Made by a program: the position numbers and the translations under genes
Notes under the pieces: model-generated
What the model saw: the letters and a program-made list of their open reading frames with translations, nothing else
Database searches by the model: none
What the model was told of the DNA's origin: nothing
NCBI GenBank assembly: GCA_043777595.1
Contig: JAYWHT010000032.1
Span: forward strand, 1-59,778
DNA length: 59,778 nt
Reading direction: 5' to 3'
Origin: JAYVJH01 sp043777595
GTDB taxonomy: Bacteria > Bacteroidota > Bacteroidia > Cytophagales > Spirosomataceae
Shown here: piece after piece, positions 26,001 to 34,373 of the stretch
Numbering within the stretch: the first letter of the stretch is position 1
Layout: every line of letters begins with the position of its first letter

Positions 26001-26399
26001 CTGCGCCCCCGATAGTTTATTGTACCAAGTCCAGTCGTATTCGGTGTCTGTTGCGGCATGAATCCCCACATAACCGCCACCTGCCTGAATATACCGCTCA
26101 AAGGCAGCTTCTTGGTTGGCATTGAGTACGTCGCCGGTGGTACTCAAAAATACTACGGCGTTGTATTGCTTTAGATTTTTGTCGTTAAATTGCCCGCTGC
26201 TTTCAGTCGTATCAACTGCAAAGCCGTTTTCTTTACCTAATTTGGTAATGGCCACTTGCCCAGCAGCAATCGACGCATGACGAAAGCCCTTTGTTTTTGA
26301 AAACACCAAAATCCGTTTTGCAACAGTTTGTGCTGAGGCTATGTATGCCCCAAGTAAAATAAAAGCTACTAAACTAAAATATTTTTTCATCGGTTTCAT
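23031..26399 (-). CDS. ThuA / PQQ-type sugar dehydrogenase / PKD / cytochrome c fusion protein, secreted
   Basis: A 1122-residue exported protein; the signal peptide MKKYFSLVAFILLGAYIASAQ starts at Met4 or Met1. Residues about 28-240 are a ThuA-type glutamine-amidotransferase-like domain (GFRHASIAAG, GYVGIHAATDTEYDW). Residues 255-690 form a six-bladed soluble-glucose-dehydrogenase-type propeller (EPTELVVLDDQRVLFAER, GNLYLSTGDD, RNPYRISVD). Residues 700-790 are a PKD domain. At 872-876 CKACH binds haem c, with Met921 as likely sixth ligand. Residues about 960-1122 are a carbohydrate-binding-type beta-sandwich. It probably oxidises a sugar and passes electrons to its own cytochrome. Enzyme substrate unknown. 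Confidence 0.9.
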   Translation of the reverse strand: MKPMKKYFSLVAFILLGAYIASAQTVAKRILVFSKTKGFRHASIAAGQVAITKLGKENGFAVDTTESSGQFNDKNLKQYNAVVFLSTTGDVLNANQEAAFERYIQAGGGYVGIHAATDTEYDWTWYNKLSGAQFMSHPGNPNVQTGEAVAVNKNHVSMFGFPDRWTIKDEFYDFKNFNSKVNVLVKIDEKTYKDGKMGDSHPMAWYHEFDGGKAFYTNFGHTDETFSEPVFVKHLLGGIQYVLAEKLDYTKSRPEENRFTRTILADKFDEPTELVVLDDQRVLFAERKGSLKLYDPKTKAVKLIANIPVYSKFEYGLMGLNIDPNFKQNKWLYYYYSPLSSEKDTSQRLVRVKYDDLKNEIVANTEQVLLRVPVKRTGCCHTGGSIAWDKKGNLYLSTGDDTNPFESDGYGPIDGGEGRSGFDARYTSSNTNDLRGKILRIKPNADGSAGYSIPEGNLFEPTPNLSGRVGVGLPEIYVMGNRNPYRISVDQRNGFLYWGEVGPDAGENKEGRGPRGHDEVNQARSAGYFGWPLFVADNRAYNQYDFVKKQSNPLFDANKPINDSPHNTGMKALPPAQKAFIYYPYVDSPEFGSIVSKGGRNAMGGPVYYFDDFADSKVKFPRYYDGKFFAYDWMRDWINPVSMTKEGDFDRMERFMPNAKFSHPIDMQFANDGSLYVLEYGQNWFAQNDDAKLVKITYNAGNRAPLVVTSANKKMGAAPMKVAFSSVGSLDYDGDALKYEWNFGKGLPKSTQANPTFTYTKPGIYTATLKVTDAAGNVLSENISLKVGNEIPTVEVAIKGNKTFYWDKQPIDYEIKVSDKEDGSLDNGKINKDEVNVSIDYLEGFDKTILAQGHQANLSNSTGRRLIELSDCKACHSIDKKSVGPAYNDIAQKYKGGFEIEGQLVNKIIKGGGGVWGEQAMAAHPQISKEDAREMVKYILSLADTKLKTIYPTKGNYVTEPKAKDGSYIISGSYTDKGKGAIGPASNSQIVSLRSAKVKANTADDGKNQMKMRLAGSEMVIATAADGYFMFKNIDLTAINSITVSAKAVSERLQGGILEVRNGAATGPVIGTFDVKFGTTDSITANITKTNETKDIYFVFKGDGPVQSGKALYAVDWVMFNK

Positions 26400-26601
26400 T
26401 TATTTGAATTTAACTACACTCTGACATAAAGACAAAATTAACCCCAGTCTCCTTATTTATTAAGTAAAAACGTGATTTTTTATTGCAAAATCACCATAAA
26501 GGCACAATTTTTGTCTTAGTTTTATGTTCAATAACTATAATTTGGTGTTACTATCATTTTTATTTGTGGTCATAACTTCAAATAACATCTGTCCTTGATT
26601 C

Positions 26602-27996
26602 ATGCAATTAAAAAAATACATAGCAGTCAGTTTAATTTTACTCTTAACTACTTCGGTATTGGCACAAATACCTAACAATGAGTGTAGTGGCGTGGGTATC
26701 TTTGCTGGTGGAATCAAAATAACTGATGAAGTGGGGTGTATTCCGATGAAAGTAGTAGCGCTCAATACCGTTACTGGCAACTCAGACTTAAAATATATCT
26801 TTGACTACAAGGGAGGCTCGCCCAGTTTATATACTACCTCTACCGACTCTACATATAGCTATTCTAAGCCAGGCACTTATATGATAATGCAACTCTCCAA
26901 AAAAGACGGCCAGGATCTTAGAGCCTGTAAACTGATTACGGTTCAAGATACCCTACCACCCGTTGTAAAGGTACAGATTTGTTCCAATGGCTCTGTTACG
27001 CTGACATTATTGGCAAATATAGCCAACAACTACAACGAATATGGCATAGACTGGGGCGATGGCAAAGCAGAAATCATCAACAATACCATCAAAACAATCA
27101 CACATAAATATCCAGACGAAAGTACTCGCCGTATCAATATTCAAGGGTTCCATAAACTGGGGCGATGTGGCGGACGGACGGTCAGGGTCGTTGTGCCTGA
27201 TATTGCGCTTCAAACGCCTATTATTACTAAATTAGAGATTAGTGGCAACACCGCCGAACTTACCATAAGCAATCCAAATGAATTAGAACTCAATTTACTA
27301 TCTCAGACCAACGGGTCGGGCTTTACAGATACAGGCAAGCTATTGAGGCAAACCAACGAAACGACCAAAGTACTCATCGACACCAATACCATACGGTGCT
27401 ATAAACTCAGACCTATCGATGCTTGTGTTGCTCAATTAGAATCAAATACGCTCTGCACGTCGTTTATTCAGCTTACTGCCGAAGCCGACAAAAACACAAT
27501 TACGCTCAACCCTTATATTATGCCAAGTACTGTTAAAAAATTGACAGTATTCAAAAAAAACAGCCCTTGGAAAACACCAAACAAAACCGACCTATCGACA
27601 GAAGACACAGAACCGCCATGTAACGAAAAAACTTGCTATCGGCTGCAAATAGAAACCACAAAAGGGACAGTACTTACCAATACCGTCTGTGCCAATCCTC
27701 CATTGGGGCTTTGTAATTTGTTAGACAAAATCTATTTGCCCGACGCTTTTAGCCCCAATGGGGACGGCCTCAACGATACTTTTTTGGTACAGGGGGATAT
27801 TTCAGCAGATTTTACGATGACAATATTTGACAAGTGGGGCGGCGTTTTGTTTTATTCTACTTCGGCCAAAAACTCATGGAACGGCCTCCACAATGGCCAA
27901 ATGCTACCCTCTGGCTCGTATCTTTATCAAATCAAAACCAGAGATAAATCAGGACTGCTTTTTGAAAAACGAGGTGCAGTGTTGTTGATACGGTAA
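26602..27996 (+). CDS. Secreted T9SS type B cargo protein with PKD-like modules (464 aa)
   Basis: A signal peptide (MQLKKYIAVSLILLLTTSVLAQ) starts the protein. The middle has PKD-like modules (SYSKPGTYMIMQL; GIDWGDGKAEI). The last 90 residues are the gliding-motility-associated C-terminal domain: LPDAFSPNGDGLNDTF, MTIFDKWGGVLF, and the end WNGLHNGQ...GSYLYQIK...GAVLLIR. This domain directs type IX secretion and usually attaches the cargo to the cell surface. It is divergent from the ThuA-type gene with 202 bases between starts. The function of the passenger is unknown. Confidence 0.88.
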   Translation: MQLKKYIAVSLILLLTTSVLAQIPNNECSGVGIFAGGIKITDEVGCIPMKVVALNTVTGNSDLKYIFDYKGGSPSLYTTSTDSTYSYSKPGTYMIMQLSKKDGQDLRACKLITVQDTLPPVVKVQICSNGSVTLTLLANIANNYNEYGIDWGDGKAEIINNTIKTITHKYPDESTRRINIQGFHKLGRCGGRTVRVVVPDIALQTPIITKLEISGNTAELTISNPNELELNLLSQTNGSGFTDTGKLLRQTNETTKVLIDTNTIRCYKLRPIDACVAQLESNTLCTSFIQLTAEADKNTITLNPYIMPSTVKKLTVFKKNSPWKTPNKTDLSTEDTEPPCNEKTCYRLQIETTKGTVLTNTVCANPPLGLCNLLDKIYLPDAFSPNGDGLNDTFLVQGDISADFTMTIFDKWGGVLFYSTSAKNSWNGLHNGQMLPSGSYLYQIKTRDKSGLLFEKRGAVLLIR

Positions 27997-28213
27997 GTCT
28001 CCAAACCACCTTTACAAGACCTTTTTGTCAAAGTAGTTCGATTTTTTGACAGCAAACACTAAATGAATATAAATTGGGGTGTATGTGTTTGCCATTGTTG
28101 CTACTATAAAGACTGAGTTGCTACACACCTTTTTTTGCTAATTTTGAAATATACTGCAAACATTTTCGTCGTGGGTGTATGCGGTACGCTGTCGTGGGTT
28201 TAATACAATGCTG

Positions 28214-28636
28214 TTAATCAAGTATTTTTTGATACCGCCGCCCCAACGGACCTACACGAGTTTGCTGTTTGAGTTCCAATTCTGTCGGGGTAAGTTTTGA
28301 AATAACATAAGAAAGCGAATTGCCGACATATCTTCCACTCACGAACACAACAGTTTTATTTTTTTTATCAAATGCCACAGTACCAAAATTATCTTTTTTG
28401 GTCATCGTACCACTCATCGTTCTGAACTCAAATTGGTATTGGTCCGTAATTATCATCTGCTCGTAAGGTTCACTGTCCGCTATCTTTACTTCTATGCTGC
28501 CACTATCGTCTGGGCTTGGTATATCAAACGAAACCAATCGCCACTTACCAGTGATATTTACAGACCCCAAGCCAATGTCTGAGTTTGATTTACATGCCAA
28601 CAAAAACACCATCAATACAGTAAATAAGTATTTCAT
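28214..28636 (-). CDS. Lipocalin-like lipoprotein (140 aa)
   Basis: A 140-residue lipoprotein with lipobox LLAC at residues 12-15 (VFLLACKS). The GKWRLVSFDIP opening and the strand pattern that follows match the lipocalin-like/DUF4488-type family, a small beta-barrel that binds lipids or acts in the envelope. It is five bases downstream of the 953-residue protein gene and probably co-transcribed. Ligand unknown. Confidence 0.7.
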   Translation of the reverse strand: MKYLFTVLMVFLLACKSNSDIGLGSVNITGKWRLVSFDIPSPDDSGSIEVKIADSEPYEQMIITDQYQFEFRTMSGTMTKKDNFGTVAFDKKNKTVVFVSGRYVGNSLSYVISKLTPTELELKQQTRVGPLGRRYQKILD

Positions 28637-28641
28637 TTTTG

Positions 28642-31503
28642 TTATCTCAATAACTGAATCCAGCCTTTTAGTTTTACAGAGCTGTCTTCTCTAATCAATC
28701 TTTTGAATGTAACAGTTGCTTGGTAGTAGTAAGTACCCGACGGTAGTTCTTTACCGTCAGTCGTTTTGCCGTCCCAGTTAATGAGCGGGTCGGTACTTTC
28801 AAAAACCTGAACGCCGAGTCTGTTTACTATCGTAGTCGTTACCGACGACACAGCCAACGTACAACTTATGGGTCTAAATATATCGTTTTTACCGTCGCCG
28901 TTGGGCGTAATTACGTTTGGTAGTTTATAAACGGGGCAGTTGTCGGTACAGACTACATTGCTGGCCGCACTCTCTACTCCTGCCCTACTCACTGCCGTAA
29001 CATAATAACAACCAGCATAAGAACCCAGTCCTGTATGCTTAAATACCTGAGCAGGCGACAAAACGGTAGCTATTGAGGTCGGTTTTTCGTCTGGGTAGCG
29101 TGCATAATATACTTTGTATGTAGCCGCCGAAGCGCACCCATTTCCTTGTGCATCTTTGGTTGGGTATGTCCAGTTTAAGTTATTGGTTGCTTTGTCGGGG
29201 CAATTTTCGATACTAACGGCCGCACAGTCCAAAGTATCTAATTTAAGTACTGGCACGCATGGCTTGGTATTATCGACAGGGGTGGCACACACTTGCTGCG
29301 ACATATTAAAGAGCAGACCCGCCCTAATTCGCTGGCTATCGTATCGGCCTACGGTTTCGACTTTATAACAATAATTACTGTCTGGCTTGATTGTTACCGA
29401 AATATCACCATCGGCCACAAATTTATCTTTGCCGTCATCGGTATAAGTAAACGTATTTGTGCCTTGTACGGCTACTTCGGCAATGATATTATAAATATTT
29501 GGCCGGCGGCGGTCTTCTCGATATACTCGGTGCTTTTGGTTGGTGTTGTTCCATGGCACGTTGGCCTGCCAAGTTAGCTGAACCTGATTGGTTACGGCGG
29601 TCGTCAAAAATACACTACTGGCGGCTTCGGTCTGGTCAAATTTCTTGAAAGCCCCATTTTCGGTAAAATATAATTCTAAATAATACCGATAGGCATTTTG
29701 TGCTGTATTAAGGTTTCGGTCAATAAAAATAGTATCTTTTGTAGTCAGTTTCAAGTCAGTCGGAATCACGCCTACTTGGCTGTAAGTCGTTCCGTTTAGT
29801 CCTGTTGCCCTAAACAATCGGTACTGAATCGGTGCTGGCAGGTCGCCTTCTTTGAGGTTTTGGGGTTTGGTCCATTTGACGGTTATCACGCCCTTGGTCG
29901 TGCTTGTAGTATCGACCGTTACGTTTGTAATAACTGGCATTTGGGCTGGCAAGTCCAAACAGGCTTCGTCTGAGGCCACACTCGCCCCACCCAAAGGCAA
30001 TGCAAACGTAACCTGAATACGATAGCTATACGACACACCTCTACGAAAACCAAAGCCCTTGTTGTCGTCAGTAAAAGTGGTGGCCGTAATAGGCAGCTTT
30101 GTTACCTCGGTATAGCCTATGGCCGCAGGATTGGTACTGTTATCGGTACAGGCATCGAACTTGATATTGGAGCAACCTTCTTTTCTAAATACAATAATCT
30201 GTGCGCCAGGCGTTTGGCAACCGTAAAGCGACCAGTCTAATTTAAAGCCTCGATTAGAGGTTGTTGTAACATCTACTACTGTAAGGTTTTTGGGTTTGGG
30301 TGCAACGACTTTGATATTGAATGTAGCAAAAGAAGCCAAAGAAACTATGTTACGAGCAGGCTGGTCTTCGACTTTGGCCGTCATCTGATAGGGTTGGTCT
30401 CTTACGTGAGTGCAATTGGTTTGCCATCTCATCTGAGCCGTAGCTGGTGTAGCTTGATAAACAAGTGGTGAGTAGGTTGCATATTGTTTTTCGATAAGCG
30501 ATGGCTCAATGGTCTTTCCGTCCACATCAACATTAAAAACCCCACCATAAATCGAAATAAAAACCCTGTTACCGTCTGGGTCTGTGGCTCTGATGGTCTG
30601 ATTCATAAGCTGCCCTGCTTCCACACAAACATCTTTGATAGGTTCGAGTAATGGCCTTTTGTTAATCCCGCCCTCAACAACGATTATTTGCATATCACGT
30701 ACAATTTCACCGATTTTGATGCCATCTCGCCATTCTTCAATAATAAAAGCGATGTTATACTGACCAATCACAGCGGGTGCGTCCCAGCACAACTCACCAG
30801 TTTTAGCATTGATAGATAGTGTTGCGGGTGCATTTTGGAGTTCATTTTTGGCATTTGCATCAATTCCTAATGCGGGGTCTTTATAAGCTACATTTTGACC
30901 AACACACGTACCCTCTTCGCCTTGCTTTGGTATAGACATACGATAGGCCAGGCTATCGCCATCGGCATCGAAAGCGGCGGGATTGTGGCAAAACTTCTGC
31001 CCTGTTCTGGCCGAGTCTAACGGTGCATTGAGCAATACAGGTGTCCGATTCAGACCCAGCGCCGCATTGATGTCGATGATTGTTTCTAAATAAAAAGGGG
31101 TTTCTAATGAATTATTTATGTTTGTTACATCTTTATTACGATTTCTGATACCACAGCTTATCACAAATCGCCCTGGTGATGGAAAAGTATAAGTTGTAAC
31201 AAACACGTTTTTGGAAGTTGCGTTATTGACTCTGGTACGATTGGTACGCTTGACAGTAATCACAGTGCCAGCCCCAATACCAAAAGGTTTGATACAAAGC
31301 TTAACATCATTTTGGCTATCGCTGGCCATTCTACCGCCCGCCTCATCGTGGTAAGTTGTTACCGTAATTTCATAAGTGAGCGATGTCATAGAAATCCGTT
31401 TGGCCGTAATCTCGCCCGCTCTTAGGTGTGAGGCATATACTTTGGGAACAATCAAACTGATGAGTGTAAGCACAATAAAAGTAAATAATCTATAAAATTT
31501 CAT
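28642..31503 (-). CDS. Large T9SS type B surface protein with fibronectin-III modules (953 aa)
   Basis: A signal peptide (residues 1-24) leads into a beta-rich exoprotein. The first half holds repeated NRTPVLLNAPLD and KRPLLEPIKDVCVEA modules of cadherin or Ig type; the middle has fibronectin type III-like modules (ITVKWTKPQNL, VQLTWQANVPW). The end is the gliding-motility-associated C-terminal domain (LPNVITPNGDGKNDIF; NRLGVQVFESTDP; LPSGTYYYQATVTF). It is exported by type IX secretion and likely surface-exposed, perhaps as an adhesin or matrix protein. It is 12 bases downstream of the Fic gene. Confidence 0.88.
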   Translation of the reverse strand: MKFYRLFTFIVLTLISLIVPKVYASHLRAGEITAKRISMTSLTYEITVTTYHDEAGGRMASDSQNDVKLCIKPFGIGAGTVITVKRTNRTRVNNATSKNVFVTTYTFPSPGRFVISCGIRNRNKDVTNINNSLETPFYLETIIDINAALGLNRTPVLLNAPLDSARTGQKFCHNPAAFDADGDSLAYRMSIPKQGEEGTCVGQNVAYKDPALGIDANAKNELQNAPATLSINAKTGELCWDAPAVIGQYNIAFIIEEWRDGIKIGEIVRDMQIIVVEGGINKRPLLEPIKDVCVEAGQLMNQTIRATDPDGNRVFISIYGGVFNVDVDGKTIEPSLIEKQYATYSPLVYQATPATAQMRWQTNCTHVRDQPYQMTAKVEDQPARNIVSLASFATFNIKVVAPKPKNLTVVDVTTTSNRGFKLDWSLYGCQTPGAQIIVFRKEGCSNIKFDACTDNSTNPAAIGYTEVTKLPITATTFTDDNKGFGFRRGVSYSYRIQVTFALPLGGASVASDEACLDLPAQMPVITNVTVDTTSTTKGVITVKWTKPQNLKEGDLPAPIQYRLFRATGLNGTTYSQVGVIPTDLKLTTKDTIFIDRNLNTAQNAYRYYLELYFTENGAFKKFDQTEAASSVFLTTAVTNQVQLTWQANVPWNNTNQKHRVYREDRRRPNIYNIIAEVAVQGTNTFTYTDDGKDKFVADGDISVTIKPDSNYCYKVETVGRYDSQRIRAGLLFNMSQQVCATPVDNTKPCVPVLKLDTLDCAAVSIENCPDKATNNLNWTYPTKDAQGNGCASAATYKVYYARYPDEKPTSIATVLSPAQVFKHTGLGSYAGCYYVTAVSRAGVESAASNVVCTDNCPVYKLPNVITPNGDGKNDIFRPISCTLAVSSVTTTIVNRLGVQVFESTDPLINWDGKTTDGKELPSGTYYYQATVTFKRLIREDSSVKLKGWIQLLR

Positions 31504-31515
31504 ATCAATAGGGTT

Positions 31516-32280
31516 TTATCTCAATTTGATTGATTGGGGCAATAAAGCCAAAAATGGAATACATCGATTATAGTTCAATTCATAAAAATTAACACCAATA
31601 TTGATGTTGGTATAGTAGGCTTGTACGTTTTCTTTGCAATATTTTTCGGAGAGTATTTTCCAAAAGTCATCTCCTAAACATTGAGCCAAAAACCATTTTT
31701 CTAACAGCCTCGCTACTCGTCCGTTGCCATCGGCAAATGGGTGAATATGCACAAACCTGAGATGAATCAGGGCGGCATAATAAAACACTTGCTCGGTTGT
31801 AAGTGATGTTTGAAACAATTTATTGATTTGTAAAAAAAAGCTACTCATTGCCTCCGATACAAACTCAGGCTCTATGGCCAAATATATCAGTCCAGATTCA
31901 CTAAAAACACCAACAGGCTCTTGTCTATATTTGCCCCGTTTGCTTTTAATGAGTATTTGTTGAGCTAATATTTTGTGCGCTTGCAATAAATTAGTTTCGG
32001 TCAGAGGCTCGGTTCTTGCCCATTCATAAGCTGCAATCAAGTCGTTTATTTCCGTTATTTCTTTATTAGGTTTTGACTTTACAATCATCTTCCAGTTTAA
32101 GTACGAGTTCAAGTCCACGCTATTACCTTCGATATTGGACGAAAAAACGGCAGAAGCCCTGATTCGATGCTGAAAATCAATATTTATTTCCGAAAAATCA
32201 AAATCTGTGAGCCAGTCAGTCATGTCTTTACCAACAGTGTTTTGGTATTGGTCAAAATATTTATCTGAAAGCTCAAACAT
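31516..32280 (-). CDS. Fic-family adenylyltransferase, auto-inhibited class II type
   Basis: A 254-residue protein. The start at 32280 gives MFELSDKYFDQ and avoids overlapping the DUF456 gene. The core motif is HPFADGNGR (180-188), complete with catalytic His, Asp and Arg. The inhibitory motif SSNIEGN (Ser47-Asn49, Glu51) lies before it, which is the arrangement of class II Fic proteins that silence themselves until activated. Such enzymes AMPylate target proteins; targets are unknown. No antitoxin gene is visible beside it, fitting intrinsic control. It is between DUF456 and the large T9SS cargo gene, all on the minus strand. Confidence 0.9.
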   Translation of the reverse strand: MFELSDKYFDQYQNTVGKDMTDWLTDFDFSEINIDFQHRIRASAVFSSNIEGNSVDLNSYLNWKMIVKSKPNKEITEINDLIAAYEWARTEPLTETNLLQAHKILAQQILIKSKRGKYRQEPVGVFSESGLIYLAIEPEFVSEAMSSFFLQINKLFQTSLTTEQVFYYAALIHLRFVHIHPFADGNGRVARLLEKWFLAQCLGDDFWKILSEKYCKENVQAYYTNINIGVNFYELNYNRCIPFLALLPQSIKLR

Positions 32281-32348
32281 CGGTAAATGCGTAAATGATA
32301 AACTATAACACTTAAACGAAAAATTGGGTTGGTTGGTGTATATTATTT

Positions 32349-32822
32349 CTAAAAAAACTCCCGAACCACCACCACTATCATGGCCAAACAAAGTACGACT
32401 TTCATAAAAATACCAGACAAAAAGCCCAAAAATGACCCAAAGGCAGCTTTAAGGGCTTGCTGAATTGGCATTTTGCCAATCAATTCGCCAATCAATGCAC
32501 CCAAAAATGCCCCCAAAAAGACTCCAACGGCCGGCACAACAAAAAAACCGACAGCTACACCAATCGTCGAACCCCAGATACCGTAATTGGTGCCACCAAA
32601 TTTTTTTATTCCCCAAATCGGCACATAATAGTCTAACAAGGAGACGACAACAGTAACAAAGCCAAAACTATACAAGAGCGTTCGGCTAAACTGAAACTGA
32701 TCGGTGTAGTGTATGAGCAACATTCCCAAAAAACTAAGTGGTGGCCCCGGCAGCGGCAATACCGAGCCAATTAGCCCACCAATCAAACAAACAACTGCAA
32801 CAACAATCAAGATTATATCCAT
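32349..32822 (-). CDS. DUF456 membrane protein (157 aa)
   Basis: Starts at 32822 (MDIILIVVAVVCLIGG). An almost wholly hydrophobic protein with 4-5 transmembrane helices and the DUF456 glycine-rich repeated pattern PLPGPPLSFLGMLL and GVFLGAFLGALIGELIGK. Function is unknown; the family is widespread in bacterial inner membranes. It is upstream of the Fic gene with 68 bases between, co-directional. Confidence 0.85.
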   Translation of the reverse strand: MDIILIVVAVVCLIGGLIGSVLPLPGPPLSFLGMLLIHYTDQFQFSRTLLYSFGFVTVVVSLLDYYVPIWGIKKFGGTNYGIWGSTIGVAVGFFVVPAVGVFLGAFLGALIGELIGKMPIQQALKAAFGSFLGFLSGIFMKVVLCLAMIVVVVREFF

Positions 32823-32948
32823 ATTTACAAATATTAACAAAAGCCAAATATACTTCAATGACGGGACTACCGTTTAATAAAAAAACGAAGCCCGTGGGTT
32901 TCATAGCTTGAATTTACGTTATATTTATCAAAACAAAAAAAGAAACAA

Positions 32949-33620
32949 ATGAAAAACACATTTTTGGTTGCTATTGCCTTTATCATTGGTATTGGTGTGA
33001 GCCAAGCGCAGTTTGGCCGTCTTCAAAAAAAACTCATTTATATTGGTGTACGTGGCGGTGCCAATTTTTCACAACTCAATACCGACAATCTTCAAATTTC
33101 TAAACCTGGTAGTTCTATCAAAGATTTTTTTAATAACAATGCCGACTTTCGGACGGGCTATGTAGGCGGAGTATATGTAAGAATAGGACATCGGTTTTTT
33201 ATCCAGCCCGAGGTGCTTTTATCTTCAAAGGGTGGCAAGGTAACCTTTGTACCGCAAGGGGGCGGCTCGCCTGTAAACATAGACGTAAAAATGAGCCAAT
33301 TTGATATTCCAGTCTTGTTAGGTATAAAAATCGGGGCGTTTCGTGTCAATGCCGGCCCGGTGGCTTCGTTGAGTATTTCACAGGGTACAGACCTAAAAGA
33401 TGCACTCAAACTCTATACAAATCAAGGCATTGGCAATACATTTAAACAAGCCACAATTGGCTATCAAGCGGGTGTGGGGTTAGATTTAGGTTCGTTCAAT
33501 TTTGATGTCCGTTATGAAGGCAACCTGTCGAATATATCTCAACTAAACTTACAAAACGATGCCCAATTTAACAGTAAACTCTCACTTTGGCAGCTTACGA
33601 TTGGTCTTGTAATATTATAA
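32949..33620 (+). CDS. PorT-like outer-membrane beta-barrel protein (223 aa)
   Basis: A 223-residue exported protein with signal peptide MKNTFLVAIAFIIGIGVSQAQ. The rest alternates aromatic and small residues typical of an eight-strand barrel (OMP_b-brl_2 family): YIGVRGGANFS, RTGYVGGVYVRIGHRFFIQPEVLLSSKG, FRVNAGPVASLSI and YEGNLSNIS. PorT-type barrels in Bacteroidota are linked to type IX secretion or general envelope structure. A perfect 22-base palindrome follows directly after the stop. Confidence 0.82.
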   Translation: MKNTFLVAIAFIIGIGVSQAQFGRLQKKLIYIGVRGGANFSQLNTDNLQISKPGSSIKDFFNNNADFRTGYVGGVYVRIGHRFFIQPEVLLSSKGGKVTFVPQGGGSPVNIDVKMSQFDIPVLLGIKIGAFRVNAGPVASLSISQGTDLKDALKLYTNQGIGNTFKQATIGYQAGVGLDLGSFNFDVRYEGNLSNISQLNLQNDAQFNSKLSLWQLTIGLVIL

Positions 33621-33665
33621 ATCACAAAATGCCGCAAGAAATAATTTCTTGCGGCATTTTGTGAT
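33621..33665 (+). terminator. Perfect 22-base-arm hairpin after the barrel gene
   Basis: Arms ATCACAAAATGCCGC... at 33621-33642 and its exact complement at 33644-33665 around a single base. It begins at the stop codon and ends in a T-rich stretch, so it likely terminates both directions. Confidence 0.75.
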
Positions 33666-33776
33666 TTGTAACAATTAACAATTAAGTATTTTGACAAAAA
33701 TAATATACTATTTCAATAACTTACTGATTTACAATATATTTAACTCACTACACCAGACTATAAACACAGAATCTAC

Positions 33777-34178
33777 TTAAATCTGTGAATAACCCAATAC
33801 TTCGCATACCTCCTGCATTTTACGGCGCGAGATAGACACTTCTTTACCACACTTGAGTTTTACATAACGGTCTGGATCGACTGAAATTTCTTTTAGATAA
33901 TTGACATTGATAATCGAAGATTTGTGGACACGCAAAAATACATCATTATCGAGTATTGTCTCAAAACTTTTGAGTGTTTTGGATAGCAAATACTTATTGC
34001 CGTCTTTGGTATATAAAAACGAGTAATTTCCTTCGCCTATCAAACAGGTAATATCGTTGGTCTGGATAATTAAATGTCTGCCTTTGTGAGGTACAATAAG
34101 ATGGTGGGCAGGTGCTGCAGATGCGCTCTGAGAATACGGTGATTTTTGAAAATCATTATGTAGTTGTTGGGCTATCAT
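33777..34178 (-). CDS. LytTR DNA-binding protein without receiver domain
   Basis: A 133-residue regulator. The LytTR domain occupies residues about 28-130: NDITCLIGEGNYSFLYTKDG, SLKTLKSFE (here SKTLKSFETIL), FLRVHKSSIINVNYLKEI and RYVKLKCGKEVSISRRKM. There is no N-terminal response-regulator receiver and no membrane segment, so it may act as a stand-alone DNA-binding factor or sense in another way. It has a consensus promoter upstream, and the DUF4249 gene ends on its upstream side. Confidence 0.88.
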   Translation of the reverse strand: MIAQQLHNDFQKSPYSQSASAAPAHHLIVPHKGRHLIIQTNDITCLIGEGNYSFLYTKDGNKYLLSKTLKSFETILDNDVFLRVHKSSIINVNYLKEISVDPDRYVKLKCGKEVSISRRKMQEVCEVLGYSQI

Positions 34179-34220
34179 GTCAGTAATTAATTAGGGTTTT
34201 AGTATGTCGTTTTGACACAA

Positions 34221-34252
34221 CAAACCTAATGTATAATGTTTTGACAAGCAAA
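34221..34252 (-). promoter_or_regulatory. Consensus promoter before the LytTR gene
   Basis: On the minus strand TAGGTTTG (34221-34228) and TTTG (34249-34252) are separated by 20 bases, an exact match to the Bacteroidota consensus. It lies 42 bases before the ATG at 34178. Confidence 0.6.
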
Positions 34253-34373
34253 CGAGCAAAACTAAATATATAAGTTAAATAATTGAAAATCAATTATTTA
34301 ACTTATTGCCGTTACCAAAAATTCAGTACTAATACCCATCAAAACACGTAGAAATACGTGGTCGGGTTTAAGG

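Noticed and set aside
32281..32391. Longer Fic start overlapping the DUF456 gene
   Set aside because: The extension is not Fic-like and overlaps the upstream coding region; the start at 32280 fits the family.
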